Assembly (NCBI GenBank): GCA_963978895.1
Contig: OZ022238.1
Coordinates: 32,909,593-32,973,592, forward strand
DNA from: Erpobdella octoculata
Lineage: Eukaryota; Annelida; Clitellata; Hirudinida; Erpobdellidae
Reading direction: 5' to 3'
DNA length: 64,000 bases
Shown: piece by piece, positions 26,085 through 40,680 of the stretch
Position numbering within the stretch: the stretch's first letter is position 1
Layout of the letters: every line of letters starts with the position of its first letter
The notes under the pieces: generated by a model
What the model was told of the DNA's origin: nothing
Databases searched by the model: none
The model's input: the letters and a program-made list of their open reading frames with translations, nothing else
Made by a program: the position numbers and the translations under genes

Positions 26085-26771
26085 TGTATTCATTTGAAAA
26101 AGCTAACACGAAAAGAACTTGAAGAAGGTGTTTCGATTTTAACAAGAGAATCCGACTCTTTCCGGCTGAAAATTAAAGAGGCTCTCTATATCTTATTAAT
26201 GAGACCCGCAATTAATAAACAATTTGATAAATTTCCACAGATTCTCCACTTATTCGGTGTCAAAGAAAGCAATATGCATCGGTTACCCTGTATTCCTTCT
26301 AACGACGAGGATAACATAAATGATGATACTTCTGACTCGTCCTCTGACACAAATACTTTGGCTGTTGAGGCTGCTCCTGACGAATCTCATTGTAATGTAT
26401 CTGAGGAAATTCTTGTCTCTTCTAATATAACACAGCGAAAACGCAAAAATTGATTTCCAATAGTATAAATTTTATATTCTTTTGATTTGATAGGTAGAGT
26501 GTTTTTTCGTTTTTTCTTTTGTTAGTGTGCTAATTCTTTGACAATTTCGGTTCTTTCTGTTTGTTTACTTTTCTCGTTTTACTTTTGACCCTGAGGATGG
26601 CTGACATAGCTGAAACGGTCCGTCGGTCTGACAATAAAAGTTTAATGGAAAAGTTTTTGGCTAATTGTAGTCTCGAACAGAGAGTTTTGTGCCGAAAGGT
26701 CGAGAATTTGGCTCGAAAAGTTGTTTCTGCCAATTGGCGAGTTGTGTTTCTTAGAGCGTGTCTCAAAGATA
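26079..26771 (+). repeat. PLE left terminal repeat (pLTR)
   Basis: It holds the C-terminal codons ECIHLKKLTRKELEEG through SSNITQRKRKN, about 140 bp of UTR, the ribozyme and the N-terminal codons through ACLKD. It is a direct copy of 28913-29605. Confidence 0.93.
26587..26628 (+). ncRNA. Hammerhead ribozyme motif
   Basis: Stem I GACC/GGUC, core CUGAGGA, one extra U, stem II GGCU/AGCU, GAAAC, near-palindromic stem III CGGUCCG, cleavage triplet GUC. The predicted cleavage site is near 26624, downstream of the AUG at 26597. Confidence 0.78.
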
Positions 26772-28912
26772 AATTGATTCCACAGTTTATTCGCAACAAA
26801 TATCGCTCTAATGTGGTTAAAGGAAATACAAAGCTTGAAGTGGATTCTATGTTGTGTAAAATTTCTGATGAAATTGCAACTGCTGTTAACGTATCAAATG
26901 ATTTGGAAGTTAAATATTCTACCTTGTTGAATGAAGTTTCTACTCAGGATGTTTTGGGTAGTGAACAAGAGGTTCAATCGTTTTTGAATGTTGTGGATGA
27001 AATGTTCTGCAGTTTCGATCATTCTAAAAAATTGGTTATCACGAAAAAACTTTCTTGGCTGTATTCTGGACCATATACTGTTAAAGAAAATTCTAACTTC
27101 TACATTAATCTGTCTTCTTACGAACTCAGCAGTGACGAGAGTGAGTTCTTAAATTTAGGTTTGAATTTTCACATTTCAAGAAAATATGAACCTATTGTTA
27201 AAAAAACTGAACTGGAGGTAATGTATCATAAATTGTGCTCGTACAAAAGTAGTGGAATTATCGACTTTGGCCAGTCTCTACAAGTTGAGCTGTTACGTGA
27301 GGGATTGATTAACAGAAGCATAAATGTAAAACCTTCTGTTTCGTATCGTTTAAAACTCGCAGCTAAATCTCTCCGCAATAATAAAGATATAGTTGTACTC
27401 AGAGCCGATAAAATTCAGTGTTATGTTGTGATGAATTACTCAGACTATATACAAAAGCTGAATATCATAACTTCTGATTCTACAAAATTTAGACTTATTA
27501 CAAAAGATCCCACCAATAGTCTGAAACAGAAAGTTAATAAATTGATTTCTCAAGTTAACTCTTTCGATTCAGAAGCAAAGCTATCTAAGTTGATAGGTGA
27601 GTTTGGTACTGGATATTTGTATGGAATGATAAAGACGCATAAATTTGATAATCCTGTTCGTCCAATTATCTCGCAATGTCCAAGTCCTACTTATCTCTTG
27701 GCAAAGTTTGTTAACAAAATTATCACACCTTACTGCCCTCATACTTACAGTTTGAAATCCTCTCTGGAATTTGTTGATCTTATTCATGGCTGCAGACAAA
27801 GTGGGATTGCTGCAACAATGGATGTCGAGAGTCTCTTTACTAACGTCCCTGTTCGTGATACAATATCTATCATTTGCAATTACGTCTATCATAGTGATAC
27901 GTTGCCACCTCCAAAGATTCCAGAATCTCTGCTGCACGAGCTCCTGCTGGTATGTACTACAGAGTCTCCATTCAGACACTTAGACCAGAGCTTATTTCTA
28001 CAGATTGATGGAGTGGCGATGGGATCTCCATTGGGACCAACCTTTGCTAACTTTTACATGGGTCGTTTAGAGGAGATTGCTTTCGCTGAAATAGAAGAAA
28101 CCCCAATTGTTTATGCGCGATATATGGATGATATCTTTCTTCTTGTGAGGTCTGAACGTGAAGTCGTTGCTTTAAAGAATACTTTCGAGAGCAATTCAGT
28201 TTTGAAATTTACCTTCGACCTAAATGACAGTAAAAAACAAGTAAATTTTCTCGACACCATCATCACAATAACTGATTCTGGTCCTACTACCAAAGTCTTC
28301 ATCAAACCAACTAATAATGGAACATGCCTAAATGGTGACAGCGAGAGTCCGGACAGATATAAAAGAAGTGTTATTAATAGTTATCTCCTCAGAGCTTATC
28401 GTTTTTCCGAAACCTGGTCAGATTTCCATAAAGAAATAGTTAGAATCAAGCAGTTATTGGTTAACAACAATTATTCTAATAGCTTTGTCGACGGTTTTAT
28501 TAACAATTTTGTAACCAAAATGAAAACATCTGTGAGTTCGGCTGGGTCTGACGCTGACAAGGGTCGTGATGTACGCCAGGAGTTCCCCGTGTTCTACAAA
28601 AATCAAATGAATCTCAATTACAGAATTGATGAAAGTATTATAAAGAAGATAATAAAAAAGGAAGTTTCTGTTATAGACCCCGTCAGGAATAAACTGGGTT
28701 TATATATTTATTACAAAAATTTGAAACTTTTCAATTTGGTCATCAAGAATGATAGAACAAGTATCACTGACCCGTTGCAACAAAGTCACGTGGTGTACCA
28801 TTTCAAATGTTCTATTCCACATTGTAAGGTGGATACATACATTGGTCACACTACCACTACGTTGTCAAGGAGACTCACGATGCATCTCCAGTTTGGGAGT
28901 ATTCTTAATCAT

Positions 28913-30357
<1,445 letters not shown>

Positions 30358-30405
<48 letters not shown>
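30358..30405. repeat. (TA)n joint between two PLEs
   Basis: A TA tract of about 45 bp. PLE codons approach from both sides: plus strand YCK on the left and an inverted NQVYKP end on the right. Confidence 0.94.
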
Positions 30406-30409
<4 letters not shown>

Positions 30410-30554
30410 AACGTATTTCGGCGTAATGTTTTCTTTTTGGCATGCTCTGTTAAAAATGATAGACCACTTTGCGTTGATACGTTTTTTCGCCAAGCTTTCA
30501 AAATCTCTTGAATTCATGATAACTCCGCTTTTTAAATAGATTTATTAAAAACGA

Positions 30555-30596
30555 GGGCTGACCGATCGGTTTCGCAGAAAAGCATCTTCGGAGCCC
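30555..30596 (-). ncRNA. Hammerhead motif, inverted, mutated
   Basis: The inverted copy of 31174-31215, with the same altered box CCGAAGA. Confidence 0.65.
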
Positions 30597-31173
30597 TTTA
30601 AATTACGAAGTTAAAATGTATTTACTATAATGCGAAAATAGAATGAAACTATAAAACGACGAGAATAAACATTAATGAAAACTGAAATAGAAAAACAACG
30701 TATGGAAAGTGGAAAGCAAGATATAAAAGGTAGGTAACTAACGTACAAGATTAGTAAAAACCGAAGCGGAAAATAATTGTAAACAAAACGAAAACGTGGC
30801 GATAGTGGCCGCAGCACAGGTATTTACGCAACTATGCGCTAGGTAATTGTTGTCAGGTGCGCGCAATCAGGCTAGGTACGTCTACCGCGTCGTATTGTTA
30901 TATTATCGTTGTTGACGAGTCGAGCAAATAGCTGGAAAGAAGACACGGACTCCACCGGAAGACGGTCATCCGACAAGTCACCAACGCCGCGGCTACGCAC
31001 ACTTTCCAGACTGGAGTTATCACGTGATGGGGATCCATGGACGGGACACAGGCCCTGGCCATCATTGCCGACGACGTCGGCGATCGGAAGGTGAGCAGGA
31101 GTAATAGTTTATAGTTTATAGTTTCATTCTATTTTCGCATTATAGTAAATACATTTTAACTTCGTAATTTAAA

Positions 31174-31215
31174 GGGCTCCGAAGATGCTTTTCTGCGAAA
31201 CCGATCGGTCAGCCC
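31174..31215 (+). ncRNA. Hammerhead motif, mutated core
   Basis: Stem I GGGCU/AGCCC, box CCGAAGA (C in place of U4), one extra U, a weak GC stem II, GAAAC, palindromic stem III CCGAUCGG, triplet GUC. The core change should reduce or abolish cleavage. Confidence 0.65.
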
Positions 31216-31339
31216 TCGTTTTTAATAAATCTATTTAAAAAGCGGAGTTATCATGAATTCAAGAGATTTTGAAAGCTTGGCGAAAAAACGTATCAACGCA
31301 AAGTGGTCTATCATTTTTAACAGAGCATGCCAAAAAGAA

Positions 31340-31473
<134 letters not shown>

Positions 31474-31570
31474 GAGTTATGACATTCTTGGACGGCGCGT
31501 CTATTGCTAGCTCTTACGTTCGATGTATACAGCATGTATATATAGACGGTTTATTCTGGTTCATACGTAG

Positions 31571-33870
31571 ACAGTGACCAGTGAAAGACATCTGACGATG
31601 ACGGAGCAATGTGCTGATAGGAGCTGATAGGACCTGTCGTACAGGTCCTCATTTGTCATACGATGCTCTGACTGAACCATACCGATCATCCTGCTATAAC
31701 ACTTTCTGGCAAACACGTCCAATTTAATCGACAAAGTTTTTGTTACAAGCCAGGATTCACATCCATACAACAAAATCGATACACAGGCAGCGTTGAAGAA
31801 GCGCACTCTCAGTATCACACCGACGTGTCTGGAGGTGAGGATCTTCTCCAGTTTGTGGAAGGCCCCCCATGCAAGTGCAATTCTGGCCTCAATATATTTG
31901 ACATCTGAGTTCATGTGAGAACCAAGATATTTGAAGTCCCGGACCACCTCTACTTTTTCGCCGTCGATTGTGAGGTGCGGTGCATTAAAATCCTCAGGGA
32001 TGTTGAGACGCATCTGTACGGTCTTCATGGTGTTTACTTCCAGCCCAACCTTTTTTGATTCTTCGTTGAGAGCATTCAGTTGTCGCTGAGCACCTTCTAT
32101 TGAGTTCTCCAACAGGGCTATGTCATCCGCAAAGTCAAGGTTATTAATCTTCCTCTCCGCCTCTCTTGATCCATTGCGAAGGTGTGTCATATAGCCAAAA
32201 CCATGTTGCGCTCGTCTCATGACATAATCGATTACAATGACAAACAAGAAAGGGGCTAAGACATCTACCTGTAGGACTCCTGTGGTGATACTAAATGGCT
32301 CAGATAGCTTCCCTTCAACAAAGACCTGGCTAGATGAATTTTCATATAGTACTTTTATGGTTGAGACTATCTTATTGGGAATGCCATAATGTCTTAATGT
32401 TGCAAACATCATATTCCGATCAATCGAATCAAATGCTTTTTTGAAGTCGATGAATGTGACGAACAGCGGGATATTTTGACTATATGCTCCGTCCATGATG
32501 CGTCTCAAGATGTTAATCTGTTGAACACAACTACGTCCAATCCTGAACCCAGCTTAGTTTTTCCTTAACTGCTTGTCAATTGGAGTTCTAATGCGGTTGA
32601 GAAGCATTAGATTGTAAACCATTGCTGCTATGGACATGAAAGAGATACCTCTGTAGTTAGTCATCAGTTGGAGATTTCCTTTCTTTGGCACGGTGACGAT
32701 GATATTGGATGTCCAGGTACTGGGCGCGTGGAGATTATCAAAAACAAAGTTGCAGATAAAATAGATTTGCTCTCTGCCGAAGTCTCCGCTTTTCTTGAGT
32801 ACTTCTGCAGTGAGCGCATAGTCCAAGCCCTGAGCTCTATTTGACTTGATGTGCTTTATGGCCTCGTTCACTTCTCTTAAGCTGAAGTTGGATGTTGATA
32901 TCTCGTTGTTGTCATTTGATGGGACAGGATGATAGGCCGAGCTTCTAAACTTGCTTTTGTTGCTGTGAAGATTGTTGAAGTAAGTTCTCCACTCATTCAA
33001 GCCATCCTCCTTGGACGCAGGTGGTTTCCCATCGAGTTTGCGCACCTTTACAGGATGTTTTTTTTATCACCGCCGCCGATTCTGTCTATTATTTTCCAAA
33101 CCTTATCTTGTTGATAACCAACGTCTATTGAGTTGAAAGCACGACAGTCAGACAAAGAGGAATACCATATAGCTTTTATAAGTATGTGGTTAAGCTGGTA
33201 TTTCTCAGCTCTGGGGTCAGTGTAGGTGTTTAGATGTTTGCGCTTGTGTTGAAAACAGCCGTGGGCCGGCCTCATTCCAGCTGATTCGCATAGATCGATC
33301 AATCTCTGACCATTATTGTTTGTGAGCTCGTGGTAGCAATATCCTCCGACGATCCGTGGATGCACTGGACGACTAGTGTTTCCAATGCGAGCATTAAAGT
33401 CACCAGCAGCCAGTACAACAGTGTGGCGTGGGATTGTGATAATTAGTTTTTTTGTCATCGTAGAATTTGTCCTTCAATCCCTCATTTTTGTCCGACTCCG
33501 TGGGAGCATACGCTGAAATGATACTTAACCTTGGGTTACCGCCAAGATGCATCACCATAATACAATCAGATATTTTCTCCAACGAAGTGACCATGGCAGC
33601 AACTCTTTGGCTGTAGAGCATTGCCACCCCATGGCATTCAGCAGTTGAAGACGCAACGGAACAAGCAAGAGTCCAGCCAGGTTTTGGAGTGTCAAACTAT
33701 ATACCCTCACAGTCCGTTTGGAGCCGATGCTCCTGTAAAGCAACAAAGTCGACGCTGTACTCCTCGCAGCCGATGATGATCCTCTCAATTTTGTGCTTGA
33801 TTCCCCCGCTATCCCTGAGGGTTCGGACGTTGTAGGTTCCAATTTTGAAATCCCGCTTACCTTTCCTAGA
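31571..33870 (-). mobile_element. RTE-type LINE, broken
   Basis: A minus-strand LINE of RTE type. The endonuclease is spread over three frames (33870-33048): KIGTYNVRTLRDSGGIKHK, ISAYAPTESD, VLAAGDFNARIGN. The RT follows (33045-31561): ITVPKKGNLQLMTNYRGI, TFIDFKKAFDSIDRNM, LDFADDIALLE, VVRDFKYLGSHM and LLYGCESWLV. Frame breaks lie near 33840, 33600, 33450, 33046 and 32510. A GVPQGD-like block has become GVLQVDV. The true 5' end is unclear. Confidence 0.88.
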
Positions 33871-34553
33871 TGCTTTGTGTTATATATTTTATGTTATTTA
33901 ATATGTTGTCAATAAATTTGAATATTTAACAGCAAGTAATGTTAACGACAAAAATTATATACTTCAGCAAACACGGATGATGGGAAGTGCTTCAAAATTC
34001 GATCACATTTTCCCACCCGGACAAACAGAGATACAAGAAAGCAGGCTAAGAAAAACTTGGTAAAAAGATGTTTAATAATTGGGCTCTTGTGGATGCTTTC
34101 TGTACTACAGTTTTAATATATTTAATATGTATATTAATATATACAACAAATGTGGAACATTTCCTGCTAGTTTGAGCTGTCAATCCAATGACCGAGTTCA
34201 TTAACGCATCTTAAAGATAACATCCCGATTCAATTCAGAACAGGCGTACATCTTGACATCGTCAGGAAATAGTTTTATAAAAACATTCGAGAATGCAATA
34301 TTGTCCTTTATGCCGTTTGTAAACATGAGACAGAGTTCGTGTTTGTGTTTTTACGGCGTAACCGGAGTTTTAACACATTCTACAATATACATTAAAAACA
34401 TTAACTTTTTTAACATTTCGCTTTTGTGATCGTCTAGTTAAAAAGCTTTGATATTATTAATAATTTAGATACAACAAATTTATTTGCCCCACCTATTCCA
34501 CATCTTTCAATTTGCATTTAAAAGTTAAATTTCAATAGTACAAAAATGCTTAC
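33871..34553 (-). other. Intron sequence, unassigned
   Basis: Intron after the DEG/ENaC exon at 34554-34926. It is AT-rich, with short runs of AATATATTTAATATG near 34100-34140. I see no gene or element signature. Confidence 0.6.
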
Positions 34554-34926
34554 TTTGGATCACAATTGCTTCCAGCAAACACGCAACTTAATATCAGATC
34601 GTTAATTGAAAATCCAAGTTGATTACGTGCCTCAGGATTCAGCTGAGATACTAATTCTATTAATAGTTCTGCGTTGTTAAATTCTTCTTTAATTAGAGGC
34701 GCAGTTGTTGACATTTTTGAGACTGTGTTAGGCATGGACGAAGTAATATTAGGTTTCATTGTTCCGAGGTTTTTTTCTGATATAGCTTCCATGGCTGTTG
34801 TTGCATAATCACTATATCTACAAATATTAGTGCCTAAAGCAAAATAACAAAGATTGCAGACGTCTTTATGAATTGACAGATAATTAGCTCCGCAACAAAA
34901 ACAACAGCATCTGTTGAGTTCCTGAC
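34554..34926 (-). CDS. DEG/ENaC exon, extracellular domain
   Basis: This is the second exon of the channel gene seen here. It starts in phase 1 after TTTAAAG and ends in phase 2 at a GTAAGC donor, encoding about 124 residues. The first part is cysteine rich (RCCCFCCG, then further Cys) and followed by a low-complexity Ser/Thr/Asn stretch. The end is typical of the family: GFSINDLILSC then FAGSNC, matching the LGxxxxDFIxxCxFxGxxC block. The start phase pairs with the exon at 52808-53032 and the end phase with the exon at 22712-22818. The Cys cluster and variable stretch sit where family members differ most (finger/thumb region). Confidence 0.87.
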
Positions 34927-35129
34927 CTTTAAACAAAAATTGTAATGACAAGTTTTTAATTTTTTTTATAAAACTTAGACTTTATTTATTAAAATTGAAG
35001 TTTTTTTTTAAATCCTTTATATTAACTTTACCCCCGGTCTTGTTTGCTTACTTGCTTGCTTATTTGCTTGATTGTTTGCCAGCTTGTTTAAATATTTGCA
35101 AACCTTGAAAGTGAAATTTAAATAACTTC

Positions 35130-36455
35130 CAGTCATCCAATAGAGCTGAAATTTGAAATATAAGTTGTTAAAATTGATGGATATGTGGAGCAGTGCATTA
35201 GATAAAGGGGAAACAATAGACGTGGTATATACGGATTTTGAAAAAGCGTTTGACCGTGTATCTCATGCAAAGTTAATTGATAAACTAGAAAATTATGGCG
35301 TCAATGGAGGCTTAATTAATTGGATTAAAGATTATTTAACAAACAGAACAAGTAGTGTTAGGGTTAATAATAGCACATCTAATAGATTTAAAGTTACAAG
35401 TGGGGTACCTCAAGGTAGTGTTTTAGGGCCACTACTTTACATAATTTATGTCAATGACATGTTTGAAATAGTTAAGAATAACTCGGCGGAGCTGTTTATG
35501 TACGCAGACGACGCCAAAATATTTAAAACTATAAAAAGCAGTGATGATCGATTGATATTGCAGAGCTGTTTAAATTCATTAGGAGATTGGAGTAAAAAAT
35601 GGGAAATTAAGCTAAATGCTGGTAAATGTGTTGCGGTGAGATATGGACGCCAATTAGATGATCGTCGGCTATATAATATAGAAGGAGTGGAACTTAATTT
35701 TCTTGACAAAATAAAAGATTTAGGTGTTACATTCCAGAGTTCACTAACATTTGTAGATCACATTTATGAAATAATTAAAAAATGTTTTTCACTGTTAGGT
35801 ATAATTTCACGAAATTTTAAAGATTTGACAAAAGATTCTTTTATATAGATTTATAAAGCTTTGGTTAGATCCAGATTGGAGTATGCAGTCAGTGTGTGGT
35901 CACCATGGAAGAAAAAAGACATAGAAGCCATTGAAAGAGTCCAGAAGAGAGCAACAAAAATGGTCAAGGCATGCAAGGGATTGAAATATGAAGACAGGTT
36001 GAGAATTTTGAAGCTTCCTTGTTTAAAGTACAGAAGACTGAGAGGGGACCTGATCATGCTCTACAATTTTATTCAAGACAAAGAAGGACGTTTGTGTTTT
36101 CCTAATATAAAGATATCAGAAGAAAGAAGAACAAGAGGTCACAAGTTCAAACTGGAAACACAAAGATTCAACGGCAACTGCAGAAAATATTCCTTCCTGA
36201 CCAGATCGACTGCAATTTGGAACAACCTCCCTTCGAAAATCGTAGAAGCCGATCAAGTTAATGAATTTAAAAGATTAATCGACTGTCATTTCGAAATAAG
36301 CGACATTATGTACAACTATAAAAAGGATTTTTAATAATATATACATACATTTATTTAAAGAACATATATATGAACAATATTTTATATAATTCTAGATATG
36401 GGCATAGAGACATATAGTTTGCGCCCATCATTTCCTTTATGTTTATGTTTATGTT
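35130..36455 (+). mobile_element. CR1-type LINE, 5' truncated
   Basis: Only the RT and C-terminal part remain. The frame reads from about 35153 with VVYTDFEKAFDRVSHAKL, TSGVPQGSVLGPLLYI and LFMYADDAKIFKT. It meets one stop at 35846-35848 and continues in the same frame (YKALVRSRLEYAVSVWSPWK, KRATKMVKACKGL, STAIWNNLPSKIVEAD) to 36334. The 3' end has a short TTTATG microsatellite near 36436-36455. It lies about 200 bp upstream of the channel exon at 34554-34926. Confidence 0.87.
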
Positions 36456-36899
36456 TATAAGCTCGCTCTCCTCATGACAATGTATTCTATTAAAGTTAGA
36501 AAATGTAATGAAGAACGAAATTTTTGTAATTAAAAATAGTAATTACCTATATTTTAATATAAACACAAATTAAATACAATTTATATATTTTTACATATAT
36601 GAAGTCAAAAAAATGTCATATAAATTTTTTGTTTGCAATAAATGAAAAGTCGGCAAATCCTGAAATATAAGGGTTTAGTGAAAAAACCTAGTTTTTACGA
36701 TTTACTTGTTAAATCCCTTATATTAACTTCACCAACGGTCTTGTTTGCTTGTTTGAATGCTTGCAAACCTTCAAAATGAAAACTAATTTTTATTGAAATT
36801 TGTTATCTTATACTGAAAAGTCTTAATTTTTTGAGCGTGTCTTATTTTTAGATTAAATTTCTAATTTTTGGATGTGACATTTTGTTTTTGAGTAAAACG
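36456..36899 (+). other. Intron sequence with dispersed repeat
   Basis: Mostly featureless AT-rich text. Positions 36710-36785 resemble 35013-35120 in the same orientation (TATATTAACTT, CGGTCTTGTTTGCTTG, GCAAACCTT), so a direct repeat flanks the LINE. Its identity is unknown. Confidence 0.5.
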
Positions 36900-37167
36900 T
36901 TTTATTATTTTTAAGGTTTTATTATTATTGTTTTTTTTTATTTTTCATATTCGGCTTTTGTCAATTGTTCTTTACATTGATTATTATAGGGGTTCTGATG
37001 ATGGAACAAGCTGAAACCGGTCGGTCAACCACATCATTAAATAAAGATTTTATTAAAGAAGTGTTGGTGATACTTGGTGGAAAATGGAGACGATTTGAAA
37101 CGTCCGTTAAAAAACGTTGCAACAGAGTATGAGCCGTAAAATTCAATCGAGCATGCTTACAAGAAAA

Positions 37168-37168
<1 letters not shown>
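36900..37168 (+). mobile_element. PLE fragment: ribozyme + N-term
   Basis: A T-rich UTR leads to a hammerhead motif and the codons MEQAETGRSTTSLNKDFIKE, then [14 protein letters not shown], a stop, and [11 protein letters not shown] in line with the other families. (TA)n starts at 37168. Confidence 0.78.
36991..37030 (+). ncRNA. Hammerhead ribozyme motif
   Basis: Stem I GGUU/AACC, core CUGAUGA, one extra U, a weak stem II (GG/CU only), GAAAC, near-palindromic stem III CCGGUCGG, triplet GUC. Stem II is the poorest of the set. Confidence 0.68.
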
Positions 37169-38133
<965 letters not shown>

Positions 38134-40524
38134 TCATAAAGTTGTTTGTTTTGAGGTTAATTCTTTAAATTTGGTGAGTTGCTGTGATGAGCCAAGGATG
38201 ATTACTTCAGACTTGGTAGGGTTTAACTGTAAAAAGTTTGAGCGGTGCCACTGTTGAATTTTGTGTGTGCAGAGTGTAAGAGTTTGGATCATGTTTGGTG
38301 AGTCGTCACAAGAGAGAGCGGTGAAAAAACAGGTGTCGTCAGCGTATTGGTGGAAAGAGACGTTTGATTGTTCGATGATGGCGCAGATGGGTGTGGTGTA
38401 TGTTGTGAATAGAAGAGGTCCCAGGACAGAGCCTTGGGGAACACCCGCGTCAAGGGCAGAGGGTGCAGAAGAGTGTTTGCCCATTTTTATGAATTGTTTT
38501 CTGCTGTTGAGGTATGAGGAGATCCATGACAAAGCAGAACTGGTAACGCCAAACTCGTCGGCAAGTCTGGTAGTGAGGATGTCATGGCGAATGGTGTCGA
38601 AAGCGGCCGAGAGGTCGAGGCAGACCAGCACAACAGCTTTCTGGTTGCCACAGTTTTGTAGCATAGAATCAAGTACGTGAAGTAAGGCTGTTTCCGTGGA
38701 GTGACCAGAACGATAGGCTGATTGTAGTTTTGTGTAGTTGCATGATGAGGTTATGTGAGGTCCTAATCTTTTCAGTACGATTCTCTCGAGTAGTTTTGAG
38801 ATGGTGGTGAGGTTTGATATGGGTCTGTAGTTGGATGGGATGGAAGGGTCAAGGTTGTTCTTTTTTAATATGGGTAAAACTTGGGCGATCTTGTATGATT
38901 GAGGGAAAATTCCTTGTGATAGTGACACGTTAACAAGTTTGGTAATGAAAGGAGATAATGAGCTGGCGTATTTTTTCAGAATAGGGGTTGGTATTGGGTC
39001 TAACGGAGATGATTTATTAGGGATAGAGTGAATGAGTTTAGTGACTTCGGATATTGTAGATGGAGTGAAAGAGGATAGTGTAGGTCCAGCATGGGGTCTG
39101 TGTAGTTGAGAGATAGTTAGCGGCGGTGTTGTTAAAAGGGATGTTGATATGGAGCTGTGGATCAATTTGATTTTATCTATTAAGTACGAGTTGAATGAAT
39201 TGGCGAGTTTGTTACAGTCAGTGTCGGTGGTGTTTGGAGTTGAGCTACGGTGAAGCAAGCTATTAGCAACTTTCCAGAGCTGCTTGGATGAGTGAGCAGC
39301 ACTGTCGAGCTGCTCCTTAATGTGATCAGACCGAGATCTGAGGATAGCCTCACGTGCACATTTCTTGGCTTCAAGGTAGTTATTTTCATCTGCTTTGATT
39401 TTAGATTTTGAAAACACCCTCTCAAGACGACGACATCTCCTTTTAGCCTGGCGAGCAGAATGAGACAGAAGCTCACTAGGAACACATCGAGGACGTAACG
39501 TGCGAGTCTTGGCAGGTGCATGCTTGTCCATAAGATGTCGAAGGGCTTTGTTGTATGAGTCTGCAAGGAGGTCTACGTCAGAAGACAGGTTCATGAGTGA
39601 TGCAATGGTAGTATCAAGTTCAGTGTGAAATTGATTCCAATCAATATTGTTGTATTTTCTTATTTGGATTTTTAAGGGAACGGGTGATGGTTTAACAAGG
39701 TCTACTATGTAAGAGATGAGGTGGTGGTCGGAAAATGTAACTGGTGATATAGAAGTCATGGAGATGAACTTATTGGATGAAGTGCTCTGCGAAATGACAA
39801 GGTCGAGTAAATTGCCTTTGTTATGAGTAGGAATGTCAATGTGTTGGGTTAAGTTGAGTTCGTATAAAGTAGTTAGAAGAGTAGTATTAATAGAAGCTTC
39901 TTTACCAGGTAGGTTGAAGTCGCCATTTAGGACAAAAGAAATTTTAAAGTCTTTGATGAGTTCTATGAGCGAGGTGAACTGATGAATGAAAGATGATGTG
40001 TCTGAGTCGGGCGGGCGGTATATTGTGATAACGTTGAGAGAGGAAGAATGAGTGCTAATTTTGATGCAAATAGCTTCAAATTCAGTAAAGTTAAAATTAG
40101 GAAAGTTAACAGGAGTGGTTTTGAAACAATTGTTTATTATGACTGCGACGCCACCTCCTTTTTTGTCAAGGGAGGTCCCACGGTGCGTGTGATGAACTGT
40201 GTAGCCCGATGGGGCAACATCGAGTTTTATTGCATCTGGAGCGTCGGACGTGATCCAGGTCTCGGTGATCGAGAGAACGTCTAGTTTGTGACTGTGAATC
40301 ACATCGTGGATCAGAGCCGCTTTGTTGACGGCTGAGCGAGTGTTAAGGAGACCGGCTTTAATTAGATTAGGAGAAGGGGGGGTCTCGTTCTTGCTTTTGA
40401 ACAGTTTAGGTTGCCAGATGTTCAGTCTGAAAAAGAGTTTTCTGGTAGATCGGTCGATGCCTTGAGAAAGGGGGACCGAGCCGAGAGAGCGCATGTAGTC
40501 GGAGCTGTATTGAAACGTATCCAT
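38134..40524 (-). CDS. LINE ORF2 (EEP + RT), C-term missing
   Basis: 796 codons without a stop. The endonuclease domain covers roughly residues 55-270: LLNTRSAVNKAALIHDVI, LSITETWITSD, TIYRPPDSDTSSF, LNGDFNLPG and TFSDHHLISY. The RT covers about 480-770: LDPIPTPILKKYASS, LQSAYRSGHSTETALLHVLD, LVCLDLSAAFDTIRHD, GVPQGSVLGPLLF and YADDTCFF. It ends soon after LQLNPTKSEVIILGSSQQL, where the usual ORF2 of this group continues for another 150 or more residues. The endonuclease and RT active sites look intact, but the missing C-terminus and 3' UTR should prevent retrotransposition. Confidence 0.9.
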   Translation of the reverse strand: MDTFQYSSDYMRSLGSVPLSQGIDRSTRKLFFRLNIWQPKLFKSKNETPPSPNLIKAGLLNTRSAVNKAALIHDVIHSHKLDVLSITETWITSDAPDAIKLDVAPSGYTVHHTHRGTSLDKKGGGVAVIINNCFKTTPVNFPNFNFTEFEAICIKISTHSSSLNVITIYRPPDSDTSSFIHQFTSLIELIKDFKISFVLNGDFNLPGKEASINTTLLTTLYELNLTQHIDIPTHNKGNLLDLVISQSTSSNKFISMTSISPVTFSDHHLISYIVDLVKPSPVPLKIQIRKYNNIDWNQFHTELDTTIASLMNLSSDVDLLADSYNKALRHLMDKHAPAKTRTLRPRCVPSELLSHSARQAKRRCRRLERVFSKSKIKADENNYLEAKKCAREAILRSRSDHIKEQLDSAAHSSKQLWKVANSLLHRSSTPNTTDTDCNKLANSFNSYLIDKIKLIHSSISTSLLTTPPLTISQLHRPHAGPTLSSFTPSTISEVTKLIHSIPNKSSPLDPIPTPILKKYASSLSPFITKLVNVSLSQGIFPQSYKIAQVLPILKKNNLDPSIPSNYRPISNLTTISKLLERIVLKRLGPHITSSCNYTKLQSAYRSGHSTETALLHVLDSMLQNCGNQKAVVLVCLDLSAAFDTIRHDILTTRLADEFGVTSSALSWISSYLNSRKQFIKMGKHSSAPSALDAGVPQGSVLGPLLFTTYTTPICAIIEQSNVSFHQYADDTCFFTALSCDDSPNMIQTLTLCTHKIQQWHRSNFLQLNPTKSEVIILGSSQQLTKFKELTSKQTTL

Positions 40525-40680
40525 TGAGCGATAACGGAGATCCGAGCCGAAGATAGTATAAAACGGAGTTAAATTTAAAAAATAATTAGCGGAACTAGTA
40601 GAGTTAAAAATATTAATCAGAATATTGTTTAGAAAATTAAGAAAAAATTAAAAAGACTTCAGTTATCGAAGGCAGAACGC
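38134..40680 (-). mobile_element. CR1-type LINE, 3' truncated
   Basis: A minus-strand LINE with a 5' UTR (about 40525-40680) and an open ORF2 whose C-terminal domain and 3' UTR are missing. LINEs normally lose the 5' end, so loss of the 3' end points to a later deletion or recombination with the adjacent hAT piece. Confidence 0.85.

Noticed and set aside
26561..26596. A hydrophobic 12-residue leader ([10 protein letters not shown]) before the PLE protein, like a signal peptide
   Set aside because: It lies upstream of the hammerhead motif in the UTR. RT proteins of this family have no signal peptide, and the codons are not conserved in the other copies.
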